From Georgenia daeguensis (GTDB lineage Bacteria > Actinomycetota > Actinomycetes > Actinomycetales > Actinomycetaceae), in the NCBI RefSeq assembly GCF_039537705.1, contig NZ_BAABBA010000001.1, positions 248,001 through 312,000 on the forward strand: a DNA stretch of 64,000 bases, in the 5' to 3' direction. Each line of letters starts with the position of its first letter. The stretch's first letter is position 1. Shown piece by piece: positions 1 to 8,814 of the stretch. The position numbers were made by a program, and so were the translations under genes. The notes beneath the pieces were generated by a model, which was given only the letters and a program-made list of their open reading frames with translations, was not told where the DNA came from and made no database searches.

Positions 1-202
1 GCCGCGGCACGACGAGCACGTGCCCGGTGTTCACCGGCACGGCGTCGAGGAAGGCGACGACGTCGTCGTCGGCGTGCACGAGGCTCGCCGGAGCGTCACC
101 GGCGACGATGGCGCAGAAGAGGCACCCCGGGTCGGCCGGCGTCGACCCGCCGGTGGCTGCAGGCCCGCCGGCGGCTTCGGCTCCGCCGGCGGCACCGCTC
201 AA
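1..202 (-). CDS. HIT family protein, N-terminal part (runs off window)
   Basis: Reading the minus strand from a TTG at 202-200 gives an open frame to the window edge. After about 18 Ala/Gly/Pro-rich residues comes DPGCLFCAIVAGDAPASLV, then a DDDVVAFLDAVPVNTGHVL stretch. This is the characteristic N-terminus of HIT (histidine triad) nucleotide hydrolases/transferases: the Cys-x-x-Cys zinc pair and the substrate-binding strand. The histidine triad itself lies beyond the window. The TTG overlaps the stop of the prolyl oligopeptidase (TTGA), so the two are probably co-transcribed. No ATG or GTG is available upstream of the CxxC motif in this frame, hence the TTG choice. The family call is firm; substrate is unknown. 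Confidence 0.8.
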   Translation of the reverse strand, partial: MSGAAGGAEAAGGPAATGGSTPADPGCLFCAIVAGDAPASLVHADDDVVAFLDAVPVNTGHVLVVPR

Positions 203-2328
203 CCGATCCGCTGCCACAGGAACTCGAACGCCAGCGCCTGCATGAACGCGGCCTGGGCGTTCGTCGCCGCCCCGCCGTGACCGCCCTCGATGTTCTCGAA
301 GTACGTGACGTCCTTGCCGGCCTCGATCATCTGCGCCGCCATCTTGCGGGCGTGCCCGGGGTGAACGCGGTCGTCGCGCGTGGAGGTCGTGAACAGCACC
401 GGGGGGTAGTCGCGGGCCGGGTCGAACAGGTGGTACGCCGAGAACTCCTTGATGTATTCCCACTGCTCCGGGTCGTCGGGATCGCCGTACTCGGCCATCC
501 ACGACGCGCCGGCGAGCAGGTGCGAGTAGCGCCTCATGTCCAGGAGCGGCACCTGGCACACGATGGCGCCGAACAGCTCCGGGTACTGGGTGAGCATGTT
601 GCCCATCAGCAGGCCGCCGTTGGAGCCGCCCTGCGCGCCCAGGTGCGCGCGGTCCGTCACGCCGCGCGCCACGAGGTCGCGCGCCACCGCGGCGAAGTCC
701 TCGTACGCCTTGTGCCGGTTCTGCTTCAGCGCGGCCTGGTGCCAGCGGGGGCCGTACTCGCCGCCGCCGCGGATGTTGGCCACCACGTAGACCCCGCCGC
801 GCTCCAGCCAGGCCCGCCCGATCCCGCCCGAGTACGCCGGGACGCGGGAGACCTCGAAGCCCCCGTAGCCGTAGAGCAGCGTCGGGGCGGGCCGGTTCCC
901 GCCGTCGTGCGTCACCGGGTCGCGGGACACCTGGAAGTACGGCACCCGGGTGCCGTCCGCGGAGGCGACGAAGTGCTGCTCCACGTGCAGGCCGGAAGTG
1001 TCGAAGTACGCGGGCAGCGCCTTGAGGCGCTCGATCGCGGTGGTCGCGCCGTCCTCGTCCAGGTCAAGGCGGGAGAGCGTCGTGGGCGTGAGGAACCCGG
1101 TGGTCGTCAGCCACAGCGCGTCCTCCTCGTCCGGGTCGACGGCGCCGACGGCGATCGTCGCCAGCTCGGGCACCTCGCCGGCCGCGGTCCCGCCCGCGGT
1201 GAGGTCGAGCGGTCGGCGTCGCCACGGCCGGCCCGAGCCGGCGGCCGGGGGCGTGAGGACCTCCAGCCGGTTGCTCACGTCGTCGAGGATGTTGAGCACG
1301 AGGTGGTGGCGCGTCCACGACGCGCCGGCGAGCGACGTCGTCGGGGTCGGCGCGTAGAGCACCTCGAAGCGGCGGTCGCCGGCGAGGAAGTGCTCCAGCG
1401 GGACGGCGAGCAGCGCGCCGCCCGGGTAGGTGCGGCCGCCGACCGTCCAGTCCTCGCGCAGCTCCACGGTGAGCCAGTCCCGGTAGAGGTCCGGGTCGGC
1501 GGAACGCGGGACCTCGAGGAGCGTGAGGGAGTCGTCCGGGCCGAGCAGGTACATCTGGGAGTCGTAGAAGGCCAGGTGGCGGAACACCACGTCCCGCTCG
1601 TAGCCGGGCGTGGAGTCGTGGCCCGCGCCGATGAGCATGTCGGTGGGCTCGCCGGCGTAGATCTCCGTCGCGTCGGACAGCGGCGTCCCGCGACGCCAGC
1701 GGCGCACCGTCCGGGGGTAGCCGGAGGTGGTCATCGACCCCTCGCCGAAGTCGGTGTAGACGAACACCGAGTCGCCCGAGGCGTCCGCCCAGGCGATGCC
1801 GCCCTTCGACTCCTCGCGGGTGAAACCGTCCTCCACCCAGGTCCTCGTGGTGAGGTCGAACTCGCGCGTGACGTCGGCGTCGGCGCCGCCGCGGGAGAGC
1901 TGGACGAGCGCACGGGAGTAGGACGGGCGCAGCACCCGGGCGCCGTGCCAGACCCAGTTGGCGCCCTCGGCGGCGTTGAGGGCGTCGACGTCGATCAGCA
2001 CCTCCCACTCCGGGGCGTCCGTGCGGTAGGACTCCCAGGTGGTGCGCCGCCACAAGCCGCGCTCGTGCTCCGCGTCGGTCCAGAAGTTGTACAGGTGCTC
2101 CCCGCGCTGGACCACGCCGGGGATCTTGTCGGTGGAGTCCAGCACCTCGAGGATGCCGCGTCGCATCCGGTCGAAGCGCTCGCCGCTGGCCAGCACCGAC
2201 TCCGCGTGGGCGTTGCGCTCACGCACCCACGCCAGCTGCTCCTGGCCCTCGACGTCCTCCAGCCAGGCGTGCTCGTCCCGGGTCTCGGGCGCGGCCACGC
2301 GGCCGGTCATCTCGGTCATCCTCGTCAT
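199..2328 (-). CDS. Prolyl oligopeptidase (S9A family serine peptidase)
   Basis: A 709-residue cytosolic serine peptidase that would cleave short peptides after proline. The N-terminal two thirds fit the beta-propeller lid of the family. The C-terminal alpha/beta hydrolase domain carries the catalytic triad: Ser in GGSNGGLLMG (about 569), Asp in STRDDRVHPG (about 653) and His in EGGHGG (about 684). Length matches S9A enzymes (about 680-730). There is no signal peptide. Three closely spaced Met codons start the frame; the third (2310) has the best-spaced AGG upstream, so the true start may be 18 nt downstream of the coordinate given. The stop overlaps the TTG start of the HIT gene. Confidence 0.9.
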   Translation of the reverse strand: MTRMTEMTGRVAAPETRDEHAWLEDVEGQEQLAWVRERNAHAESVLASGERFDRMRRGILEVLDSTDKIPGVVQRGEHLYNFWTDAEHERGLWRRTTWESYRTDAPEWEVLIDVDALNAAEGANWVWHGARVLRPSYSRALVQLSRGGADADVTREFDLTTRTWVEDGFTREESKGGIAWADASGDSVFVYTDFGEGSMTTSGYPRTVRRWRRGTPLSDATEIYAGEPTDMLIGAGHDSTPGYERDVVFRHLAFYDSQMYLLGPDDSLTLLEVPRSADPDLYRDWLTVELREDWTVGGRTYPGGALLAVPLEHFLAGDRRFEVLYAPTPTTSLAGASWTRHHLVLNILDDVSNRLEVLTPPAAGSGRPWRRRPLDLTAGGTAAGEVPELATIAVGAVDPDEEDALWLTTTGFLTPTTLSRLDLDEDGATTAIERLKALPAYFDTSGLHVEQHFVASADGTRVPYFQVSRDPVTHDGGNRPAPTLLYGYGGFEVSRVPAYSGGIGRAWLERGGVYVVANIRGGGEYGPRWHQAALKQNRHKAYEDFAAVARDLVARGVTDRAHLGAQGGSNGGLLMGNMLTQYPELFGAIVCQVPLLDMRRYSHLLAGASWMAEYGDPDDPEQWEYIKEFSAYHLFDPARDYPPVLFTTSTRDDRVHPGHARKMAAQMIEAGKDVTYFENIEGGHGGAATNAQAAFMQALAFEFLWQRIG

Positions 2329-2418
2329 CCGCCTATCTCACCACGCACCTGTGACGTCCGTCCCAGAGATCGGGAGGGTTATCGTCCGAAGTGGCCTGCG
2401 CCCTGCGCCGCGCCCCGC

Positions 2419-3496
2419 TCAGGATGCGGGCCGGACGTGCTCGCTGTCACGCGCCAGCAGGCCGGCGAGCAGCTCCGAGAAGCGGTCCGGCTCCTCCAGG
2501 TGCGGGCTGTGCCCGACGCCCTCGAGGACGACCTCCTCGTAGCTCCCGCCCGCCGCGGCGAACCGGTCCAGCACCGTGCGCATCTGGCTGACCATCGGCT
2601 GCGGCGGGTAGACGTCCGCTCCGGGCCAGCCGGGGATCGCCCCGACGGCCCCCAGGTTCCCCAGGTCCAGCAGCGAGGTGTCCGAGACGATCGCGTCGGC
2701 GTCGCCCCGCACCCACAGCACCGGCCCGACCTCCGGCACGTCGGCGAAGGCGCCGAGGTTGTAGTACCGCGGCGAGAGCGCGTTGTTGATGCCCGTGGGT
2801 CCCGGGCCCGGAACCGGGCCAGTTCTCGCTGGGCTCGGTCCCACCCGGGTAGTGGTCGGGGCCGATCCGCGTGGACAGCACCGAGTCGAGCAGCAGCTCC
2901 TCGTCCTCGAGGTCGGTCCCCGGGGCGACGTAGAGCGCCCGGAAGACGTTCCGCGGCGAGTGCGGGTGGTCCGCCGAGCGGTCGCCGGCGGCGATCGCCG
3001 CGGCGAAGTCAGGGTTGGCGGTGCCGCCGCCCGAGCCGGCGTGGTCGGGCCACACCGGGGTGCCCTCGGCGTCCGCGGTCCCGCCGAAGCCGAACGGCGA
3101 CGCCGGAGCCTCCAGCAGGAGCGCCCCGACCTTCTCCGGGTGGTCGATCGCCAGCTGCATGACGGCGCCCGCGCCCGCCGAGTGGGCGACGAACGCGGCG
3201 CGCTCGACGCCGAGCGCATCCATCAGCGCCACGAGGTCGTCCGAGAAGTCACGCATGCCGCGCGTCGCGTCGATCGGCAGCGGCTCGGTGTCGCCGTAGC
3301 CGCGCAGGTCCGGGGCGATGCCGCGCCAGCCCTCCGGCAGCGCCGTGAGCAGGCGGTGGAAGAACGCGGAGGACGAGCAGTTGCCGTGCACGAGGATCAC
3401 CGTGCCCGCCGGCGACGACGCGCCGCCTGGGTCGGTGTCCCGCACGTGCATGCGCGCCCGGGACGTCTCGACGTCGTGCTCGGTGACCTGGCCCAT
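2419..3496 (-). pseudogene. Alpha/beta hydrolase, interrupted by a one-base frameshift
   Basis: Translation from ATG 3496 (preceded by AAGGGG) gives a clear alpha/beta hydrolase fold: oxyanion strand VILVHGNCSSS, DLRGYGDTEP and nucleophile elbow AHSAGAGAV. The frame loses homology near 2810, just after ENWPGSGPG. In the next frame it resumes with PTGINNALSPRYYNLGAF and contains the acid residue in RGDADAIV and the catalytic His in GVGHSPHLEEP, ending at 2419. The span is one base longer than a multiple of three, so a single extra base in the G/C run around 2800-2820 explains it. It is either a genuine broken gene or a sequencing error. All triad residues survive. Substrate unknown; stand-alone gene between the thiolase and the oligopeptidase. 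Confidence 0.75.
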
Positions 3497-3620
3497 GGAA
3501 AACCCCTTCGTCTCCCGGCGTCGGCCTGCGCCGTCGCCCTGCCTCCGGCCCCGGCGGCCTCGCCGCCGTGCCTCCCGACGGCGGTCCCGCCGGGTCGATC
3601 GGTGCCTCGCCACCATGACT

Positions 3621-3649
3621 GCCGGCGGCGGCCCGAGGCCGCCGCCGGC
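3621..3649 (-). terminator. Intrinsic terminator of the ato/sco operon
   Basis: A perfect 13-bp stem (3621-3633 with 3637-3649) with a 3-nt loop lies 6 nt downstream of the thiolase stop. No T-run follows, which is usual for high-GC actinomycetes. It closes the minus-strand catabolic operon. Confidence 0.75.
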
Positions 3650-3655
3650 GTTCGC

Positions 3656-4867
3656 TCACCCTTCGAGGAGCAGGGCCTCGCCCTGGCCGCCGCCGCCGCA
3701 CAGGCCGACGGCGGCCTTCCCGCCGCCGTTGTGGGCGAGCTGGTGGGCGGCGTGGACCACGAGCCGGGCGCCGGAGGCGCCGATGGGGTGGCCGACGGCG
3801 ATGCCGCCCCCGTGGGGGTTGACCTTCTCCGGGTCGGCACCGAGCTCGGCGGTGGAGTGGGCCACGACGGCGCCGAAGGCCTCGTTGATCTCGATGAGGT
3901 CGAGGTCGGCGACGTCCCAGCCCTGCCGCTTCAGCGCCTGCTCGATGGCGCGGGCGGGCTGGGCGTGCAGGGATGCGTCGGGGCCGGCGACCTGCCCGGG
4001 TGCGCGGAGGGTGGCGAGCACCGTCCAGCCCTGCTGGTCGGCCCGGGCGCGGGTCGTCAGGACCACGGCGGCGGCGCCGTCGGAGATCTGGGAGGCGTTC
4101 CCGGCGGTGATCGACCCGGTCGGGGTGAAGGCCGGGCGCAGCTTGGCGAGGGACTCCACGGTGGTGTCGGGGCGGATGCCCTCGTCGGTGGTGACCTCCG
4201 TCTCGCCCTTGCGGCCCTTGACGGTGACCGGGACGATCTCGCCGTCGAAGACGCCGTCGGCCCAGGCCTTGGCGGCGCGCTGGTGGGAGCGGGCGGCGAC
4301 CTCGTCCTGCTGCTCGCGGGTGAGGGGGTAGGTGCTGGCGGTCTTCTTGTCGGTGGCCAGGCCCATGGCCTCGCGGTCGTAGGCGTCGGTCAGGCCGTCG
4401 TGGGCCATGTGGTCCACGGCCTCGACGTTGCCGTACCCCCAGCCGACCCGGGACCCCATGAGCAGGTGCGGGGCGCCTGTCATGGACTCCATGCCGCCGG
4501 CGACGACGACGCCGGCCTCCCCGGCCCGGACCAGCCGGGCGGCGTCGATGATCGCGGTCAGCCCGGACAGGCAGACCTTGTTCACGGTGGTGGCGTGCGC
4601 GGACCACGGGATCCCGGCGCCGACGGCGGCCTGGCGGGCGGGCGCCTGCCCCGCCCCGGCCTGGAGGACCTGGCCCATGTAGACGGCCTCGACCGCCTCG
4701 GCGGGGACCCCGCCCTGCTCCAGGGCGCCCTTGATGGCGACCGTGCCGAGCTGCACCCCGGTCAGGGTGGCGAGCTGGCCCTTGAGCTTGCCCTGCGGGG
4801 TGCGGGCGGCGCCGACGATGACGACGTCGTCCGGGCTCGTGGCGGGGGTGGTGGGTGTGGTGCTCAT
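3656..4867 (-). CDS. Acetyl-CoA C-acetyltransferase (thiolase)
   Basis: A 403-residue thiolase that splits acetoacetyl-CoA with CoA into two acetyl-CoA (or the reverse). Seen motifs: substrate-loop Cys in NKVCLSGLTAI (about residue 93), the region AGGMESMTGAPHLL, the C-terminal His in GGGIAVGHPIGASGAR and the second catalytic Cys in LCGGGGQGEALL. Length is typical for biosynthetic/degradative thiolase II. Its ATG overlaps the scoB stop (ATGA, 4864-4867), so it is translationally coupled to the CoA-transferase. That argues for a degradative role on acetoacetyl-CoA produced by ScoAB. Last gene of the operon. Confidence 0.93.
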   Translation of the reverse strand: MSTTPTTPATSPDDVVIVGAARTPQGKLKGQLATLTGVQLGTVAIKGALEQGGVPAEAVEAVYMGQVLQAGAGQAPARQAAVGAGIPWSAHATTVNKVCLSGLTAIIDAARLVRAGEAGVVVAGGMESMTGAPHLLMGSRVGWGYGNVEAVDHMAHDGLTDAYDREAMGLATDKKTASTYPLTREQQDEVAARSHQRAAKAWADGVFDGEIVPVTVKGRKGETEVTTDEGIRPDTTVESLAKLRPAFTPTGSITAGNASQISDGAAAVVLTTRARADQQGWTVLATLRAPGQVAGPDASLHAQPARAIEQALKRQGWDVADLDLIEINEAFGAVVAHSTAELGADPEKVNPHGGGIAVGHPIGASGARLVVHAAHQLAHNGGGKAAVGLCGGGGQGEALLLEG

Positions 4868-5526
4868 GCGTCGACCTCCACGGCGTGGACGTGCTCGGAG
4901 ACGATCAGGTCGGGCTCGGTGCGGTCCTTGACCTCGTCGACGCTGACACCGGGGGCGAGCTCGATCAGCACGAGCCCCTCTTCGCGGACGTCGATGACGG
5001 CCAGGTCGGTGATGATGCGGTCCACCACGCCCCGGCCGGTCAGCGGCAGGGAGCACTCGGTGACGATCTTGGCGTCGCCGTTCTTGGCGTTGTGCTCCAT
5101 CAGGACGATCACCTTCCCGGCGCCGTGGACGAGGTCCATCGCCCCGCCCGGTCCCTTGACCATCTTGCCCGGGATCATCCAGTTGGCCAGGTCCCCGGCC
5201 GCCGAGACCTGCATGCCGCCCAGGATCGCGACGTCGATCTTCCCGCCGCGGATCATCCCGAAGGACAGGGCCGAGTCGAAGAACGCCGCCCCGGGCAGGG
5301 TGGTCACGGTCTCCTTGCCCGCGTTGATCAGGTCCGGGTCCACGGCCGTCTCGGTCGGGTACGGCCCCACCCCGAGGATGCCGTTCTCGGACTGCAGCAC
5401 CACCTGGCGGCCCTCGGGCACGTAGTTGGGCACCATCGTGGGCAGCCCGATGCCGAGGTTGACGTAGGAGCCGTCGGCCAGCTCCAGGGCCGCCCGGGCG
5501 GCCATCTCCTGCCGGGTCAGAGCCAT
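4864..5526 (-). CDS. scoB: 3-oxoacid CoA-transferase subunit B
   Basis: A 220-residue beta subunit of succinyl-CoA:3-ketoacid CoA-transferase (SCOT). The enzyme moves CoA from succinyl-CoA to acetoacetate through a glutamyl-CoA intermediate. The catalytic Glu is in the motif SENGILGVG (about residue 45), preceded by LGIGLPTMVPNYVP and followed by GGKIDVAILGGMQV and EHNAKNGDAKIV, all typical of the subunit. The start ATG (5526) overlaps the scoA stop as TGATG, and the stop overlaps the thiolase start. The two SCOT subunits are encoded separately, as is usual in bacteria. The exact acyl donor (succinyl- or acetyl-CoA) cannot be read from sequence. Confidence 0.93.
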   Translation of the reverse strand: MALTRQEMAARAALELADGSYVNLGIGLPTMVPNYVPEGRQVVLQSENGILGVGPYPTETAVDPDLINAGKETVTTLPGAAFFDSALSFGMIRGGKIDVAILGGMQVSAAGDLANWMIPGKMVKGPGGAMDLVHGAGKVIVLMEHNAKNGDAKIVTECSLPLTGRGVVDRIITDLAVIDVREEGLVLIELAPGVSVDEVKDRTEPDLIVSEHVHAVEVDA

Positions 5527-6350
5527 CAGTTGCTCCCCTCCGAGCGCACGGTGCGCTTCTCGATCCGCTTCTCGATGCCGCCACCCACCTCGACGACGCG
5601 GTGGACGTAGATCCCCGGCAGGTGCACCTGGTCCGGGTCGATCTCCCCGGGCTCGACGAGCTCCTCGACCTGGGCGATGCAGACCCGGCCGGCCATCGCG
5701 GCCAGCGGGTTGAAGTTGCGCGCCGCCTTGTTGAACACCAGGTTCCCGTGCCGGTCCCCCTTGAGGGCGTGGACCAGGGCGAAGTCGGTGGCGATGGCCT
5801 CCTCGAGCACGAACTCGCGGTCCTGCCCGCGCACCGAGAAGGTGCGCACCTCCTTGACCGGGGAGGCCTTGGCCACCCCGCCCGCGCCGTCGTACCGGCG
5901 CGGGAGCCCGCCCTCGGCCACCTGCGTGCCCACCCCGGTAGTGGTGAAGAACGCCGCGATCCCCGACCCCCCGGCGCGCAGCTTCTCGGCCAGCGTGCCC
6001 TGCGGGGTCAGCTCGACCTCGAGCTCCCCGGAGAGGAACTGCCGCTCGAACTCCTTGTTCTCGCCCACGTAGGAGGCGGTCATCTTCGCCAGCCGGCCGG
6101 CGCGCAGCAGGATCCCCAGCCCCCAGTCGTCCACCCCGCAGTTGTTCGACACCACCGACAGGTCCGTCGCGCCCTGCGCCAGCAGCGCCTCGATCAGCGC
6201 CATCGGGTTGCCCGACAGCCCGAACCCGCCCACCGCCAGCGAGGCGCCGTCGGGGATGTCCGCCACCGCCTCGGCCGCCGAGGCCACCACCTTGTCCAGG
6301 CCGGGCGATGTCCCGGCCCGGCTCGTGGTGTTCACTGTTCCGCTGGTCAT
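5526..6350 (-). CDS. scoA: 3-oxoacid CoA-transferase subunit A
   Basis: A 274-residue alpha subunit of the same CoA-transferase. It has the subunit signature GGFGLSGNPMALIEALL near the N-terminus, then NNCGVDDWGLGILL, EVELTPQGTLAEKLRAGG, and FFTTTGVGTQVAEGG, all classic SCOT-A blocks. It is somewhat longer than the common 230-240 residues because of an N-terminal extension of about 25 residues (MTSGTVNTTSRAG...). Transcribed after the AtoE-type transporter with a 51-nt gap and before scoB with a 1-nt overlap. Together with scoB and the thiolase it forms the acetoacetate activation-cleavage branch. Confidence 0.93.
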   Translation of the reverse strand: MTSGTVNTTSRAGTSPGLDKVVASAAEAVADIPDGASLAVGGFGLSGNPMALIEALLAQGATDLSVVSNNCGVDDWGLGILLRAGRLAKMTASYVGENKEFERQFLSGELEVELTPQGTLAEKLRAGGSGIAAFFTTTGVGTQVAEGGLPRRYDGAGGVAKASPVKEVRTFSVRGQDREFVLEEAIATDFALVHALKGDRHGNLVFNKAARNFNPLAAMAGRVCIAQVEELVEPGEIDPDQVHLPGIYVHRVVEVGGGIEKRIEKRTVRSEGSN

Positions 6351-6401
6351 GGTCTCTCCTTCGGGTGGATCTCTGGGTCGGTGGGTGGTTCCGGGTGTGG
6401 C

Positions 6402-7796
6402 TCAGCCGGCGCCGACGACGAGCAGGACGGCGGAGAAGACGACGCCGGAGGCGACGAGCGTGACGGTCGTGTACCCCAGGATGTCCCTCATCTTCAGGCC
6501 GGCGATGGCCAGGAGCGGCAGGGCCCAGAAGGGCTGGATCATGTTCGTCCACTGGTCACCGTAGGCGACGGCCATGATCGGCACGGCCGGGTCGACGCCC
6601 AGGCGCGCGGCGGCGTCGAGCAGGATCGGTGCCTGGACCGCGAACTGCCCGCCGCCGGAGGGGACGAAGAAGTTCACGAGGCCCGCGGACAGCAGCGCCA
6701 GGACCCCGAAGGTCTGCGGGGTCGAGATGCTGACGAACCAGTCCGAGAGCACCGCGATGAGCCCGGTGGCCGTCATCATGCCCAGGATGCCCGCGTAGAG
6801 CGGGAACTGGAGCAGGATGTCGCCGACGTTGGACGCGGCGTCCTTGACCAGGGCCGTCAGCTCGAACGGACTGCGCACGAGCAGCAGGATCAGGGCGAGG
6901 AACGACCAGTTGACGAAGTCGAGGGTGGGCGTGCCGCCCCGGACGACGTAGACCACCAGGTAGGCCGTGAGGGCGAGCCCGACGAGCGTGGTGAGGAAGC
7001 GGCTCGCGTCGAGCCGGTCGGCCGGGGTGAGGACCTCGTCGTCGACGACGACGCCCTGGTCCCGCGCGTCCACCTCCAGCTCGACGATCTTGTCGCCCCG
7101 GCGGGGCGCCACCAGCGCGAGGGCGACGGCGACGGCGAGGACCGTCGTGACCGCGCCGACGACGTTCCAGGTGGAGAAGGTCGTCTCACTGACGGGGATG
7201 GTCCGGCCCAGCTGCTCGGCGATGAACGAGCCCTCGGTCGCCGCGGTGAGCGGGCCGGAGCCGGAGTACCCCATGTGCCAGACGACGAAGCCGGAGAAGC
7301 CGGCCGCCACGAGCATCGGGAAGTGCAGCCGCATCCCCTTCTCCCGCGCCTGCGCCGCGACCTCCTTGGCCAGCAGGGCGCCGACGACGAGCCCGAGCCC
7401 CCACTGCAGGAGCGAGGCGACGGCGGCGACGAGGAAGACGAAGACGTAGGCCTGCAGCGGCGTGCGGGGCAGACCGCCGAGCCGGGCGAGCAGGCGGCGC
7501 ATCGGGCGGGTGTTGGCCAGCATGTGGCCGAGCAGCAGGATCAGCGCCATCTGGGTCATGAACGCCAGCAGGCCGGCGAGGCCGTCGCCCCAGCCGACCA
7601 GGACGTCCACCGGGCCGGCGTCCGTGAGCACGAGCGCCATAAGGGCCACGATGACCGTCAGGACGATGGCGAACACCAGCGCGCTGGGGATGAACCGCTC
7701 GACCAGCGTGTTGACGGGCCGCATGACGCGGGTGAACGGGTTGCGCGACTGCGGCCGGCCCTCGGTCTCGCGTGACTTCTGGCTGACTGACGACAT
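6402..7796 (-). CDS. Short-chain fatty acid transporter (AtoE/TIGR00366 family)
   Basis: A 464-residue multi-pass membrane permease. About a dozen hydrophobic segments are visible, beginning with LVFAIVLTVIVALMALVL (about 36-53). A signature stretch GDQWTNMIQPFWALPLLAIAG near the C-terminus and FFVPSGGGQFAVQAPI are typical of AtoE, which carries short-chain fatty acids or acetoacetate. A hydrophilic loop at about 230-250 is rich in acidic residues. The start ATG at 7796 has a well-spaced GGGGAAG; the larger open frame upstream is not used. Being first in an operon with scoA-scoB-thiolase, acetoacetate or butyrate is the likely substrate (inference). Confidence 0.88.
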   Translation of the reverse strand: MSSVSQKSRETEGRPQSRNPFTRVMRPVNTLVERFIPSALVFAIVLTVIVALMALVLTDAGPVDVLVGWGDGLAGLLAFMTQMALILLLGHMLANTRPMRRLLARLGGLPRTPLQAYVFVFLVAAVASLLQWGLGLVVGALLAKEVAAQAREKGMRLHFPMLVAAGFSGFVVWHMGYSGSGPLTAATEGSFIAEQLGRTIPVSETTFSTWNVVGAVTTVLAVAVALALVAPRRGDKIVELEVDARDQGVVVDDEVLTPADRLDASRFLTTLVGLALTAYLVVYVVRGGTPTLDFVNWSFLALILLLVRSPFELTALVKDAASNVGDILLQFPLYAGILGMMTATGLIAVLSDWFVSISTPQTFGVLALLSAGLVNFFVPSGGGQFAVQAPILLDAAARLGVDPAVPIMAVAYGDQWTNMIQPFWALPLLAIAGLKMRDILGYTTVTLVASGVVFSAVLLVVGAG

Positions 7797-7880
7797 GAAA
7801 GAACTTCCCCTTGCTACACCGTTGAAGTAGGGCGGCGGGGCGCCGGTCGGGCCCCGCGCGACGCGGTCGGTCCCGTTCCT

Positions 7881-7901
7881 ACCAGATTCGGCCGGTCTGG
7901 T
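7881..7901. promoter_or_regulatory. Candidate operator upstream of the atoE-type operon
   Basis: In the 115-bp gap before the transporter, ACCAGA (7881-7886) and TCTGGT (7896-7901) form a perfect 6-bp inverted repeat with a 9-nt spacer. On the coding (minus) strand a TATACG-like -10 element lies just upstream, so the palindrome sits at or just after the start of transcription. It could bind the TetR-family regulator encoded in the adjacent operon, but nothing shows which protein binds. Confidence 0.4.
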
Positions 7902-7911
7902 CGTATATCTG

Positions 7912-8814
7912 TCACGACGGCGACACCTCCGCGCGGGCGGCCCTGACCCGGTCGGCGACGGCGGCCGCGCCCGCGGGCCCCATGACGATCGTGTAGTGGT
8001 TGACGTCCGGCACCTCGGCGGTGGCGACGGGCAGGCGCGCCGCCCACCGGGCCACGTGCTCGGCGGTGTAGAGCGGCTCGCCGTCGAGCAGGCCGCGGGG
8101 GGCCCGCAGGAACAGCGTCGGGGTCTGAAGCGCCTCGAGGGCCGGGAGCAGGGACTCGCCCGTGACGAGCTCGCGCTGGTCACCCGTGACGGCCTCGAGG
8201 CGCGACGACGGCCGCCAGGCGCCGTCGGCCGGCTCGAGGTCGTAGTCGAAGTACTCGCCGAGCCGCTCGGAGACCTGGCCGGCGAACGCGGGGTGGCGGC
8301 GCCAGAAGTCGCGGTAGGCCTCGTGGTCCCGGAACGTCATCGCCAGCCGTGCGGCCGCCGGCCCGAGCACCGCCCGCATGAGCTCGTCCGGGTCGGCGCC
8401 CGCGGGCACCTCCAGCGGCAGGCCCCCGTCGACGAGCACCAGGGACTCCACCAGCCCGCCGTGCCGGTGCGCCAGCACGGCGGAGGCGAAGGCGCCCATC
8501 GAGTGGCCGACGACGACGACCGGCCCCGTGCCGAGGTGACGCAGGACGGCCGCCAGGTCGTCCGCGTGCCGCGCCATCCCGAACGGGCCGGGCAGGGCGT
8601 TGCTCCGCCCGCGCCCGCGCAGGTCCGGCGCCACCACCCGGACGCCCGGGAGGGCGTCCACGAGGTAGGTCCAGGCCAGGTGCGTGGCGGTGATGCCGTG
8701 GACCGCCAGGACGGTGGGCGCCCCGGGTGCCGGGTCCACCGGCTCCCAGACCCCCGCCCGCAGCGTGCCGCCGTCGACGGGGACGTCGACCGTGCCGTAG
8801 GTGTGCGTGCTCAT
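7912..8814 (-). CDS. Alpha/beta hydrolase
   Basis: A 300-residue alpha/beta hydrolase without signal peptide. Oxyanion strand TVLAVHGITATHLAW, DLRGRGRSN, nucleophile Ser in VVGHSMGAFASA (about 110), acid residue region PTLFLRAPRGLLDGEP, and catalytic His in VPDVNHYTIVMG near the C-terminus. Its ATG overlaps the stop of the 3-hydroxybutyrate dehydrogenase gene (ATGA), so it is the last cistron of that unit. An ester- or thioester-cleaving role on a short hydroxyacid oligomer (for example 3-hydroxybutyrate oligomers) would suit the context, but the fold alone does not reveal the substrate. Confidence 0.85.
   Translation of the reverse strand: MSTHTYGTVDVPVDGGTLRAGVWEPVDPAPGAPTVLAVHGITATHLAWTYLVDALPGVRVVAPDLRGRGRSNALPGPFGMARHADDLAAVLRHLGTGPVVVVGHSMGAFASAVLAHRHGGLVESLVLVDGGLPLEVPAGADPDELMRAVLGPAAARLAMTFRDHEAYRDFWRRHPAFAGQVSERLGEYFDYDLEPADGAWRPSSRLEAVTGDQRELVTGESLLPALEALQTPTLFLRAPRGLLDGEPLYTAEHVARWAARLPVATAEVPDVNHYTIVMGPAGAAAVADRVRAARAEVSPS

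Noticed and set aside
2329..2418. Terminator or small RNA between the hydrolase and oligopeptidase genes
   Set aside because: No stem of useful length is present.
277..3162. Long plus-strand open frames opposite the oligopeptidase and hydrolase genes
   Set aside because: High GC keeps reverse frames open. The translations are Arg/Val/Gly-rich without motifs and no start has an SD.
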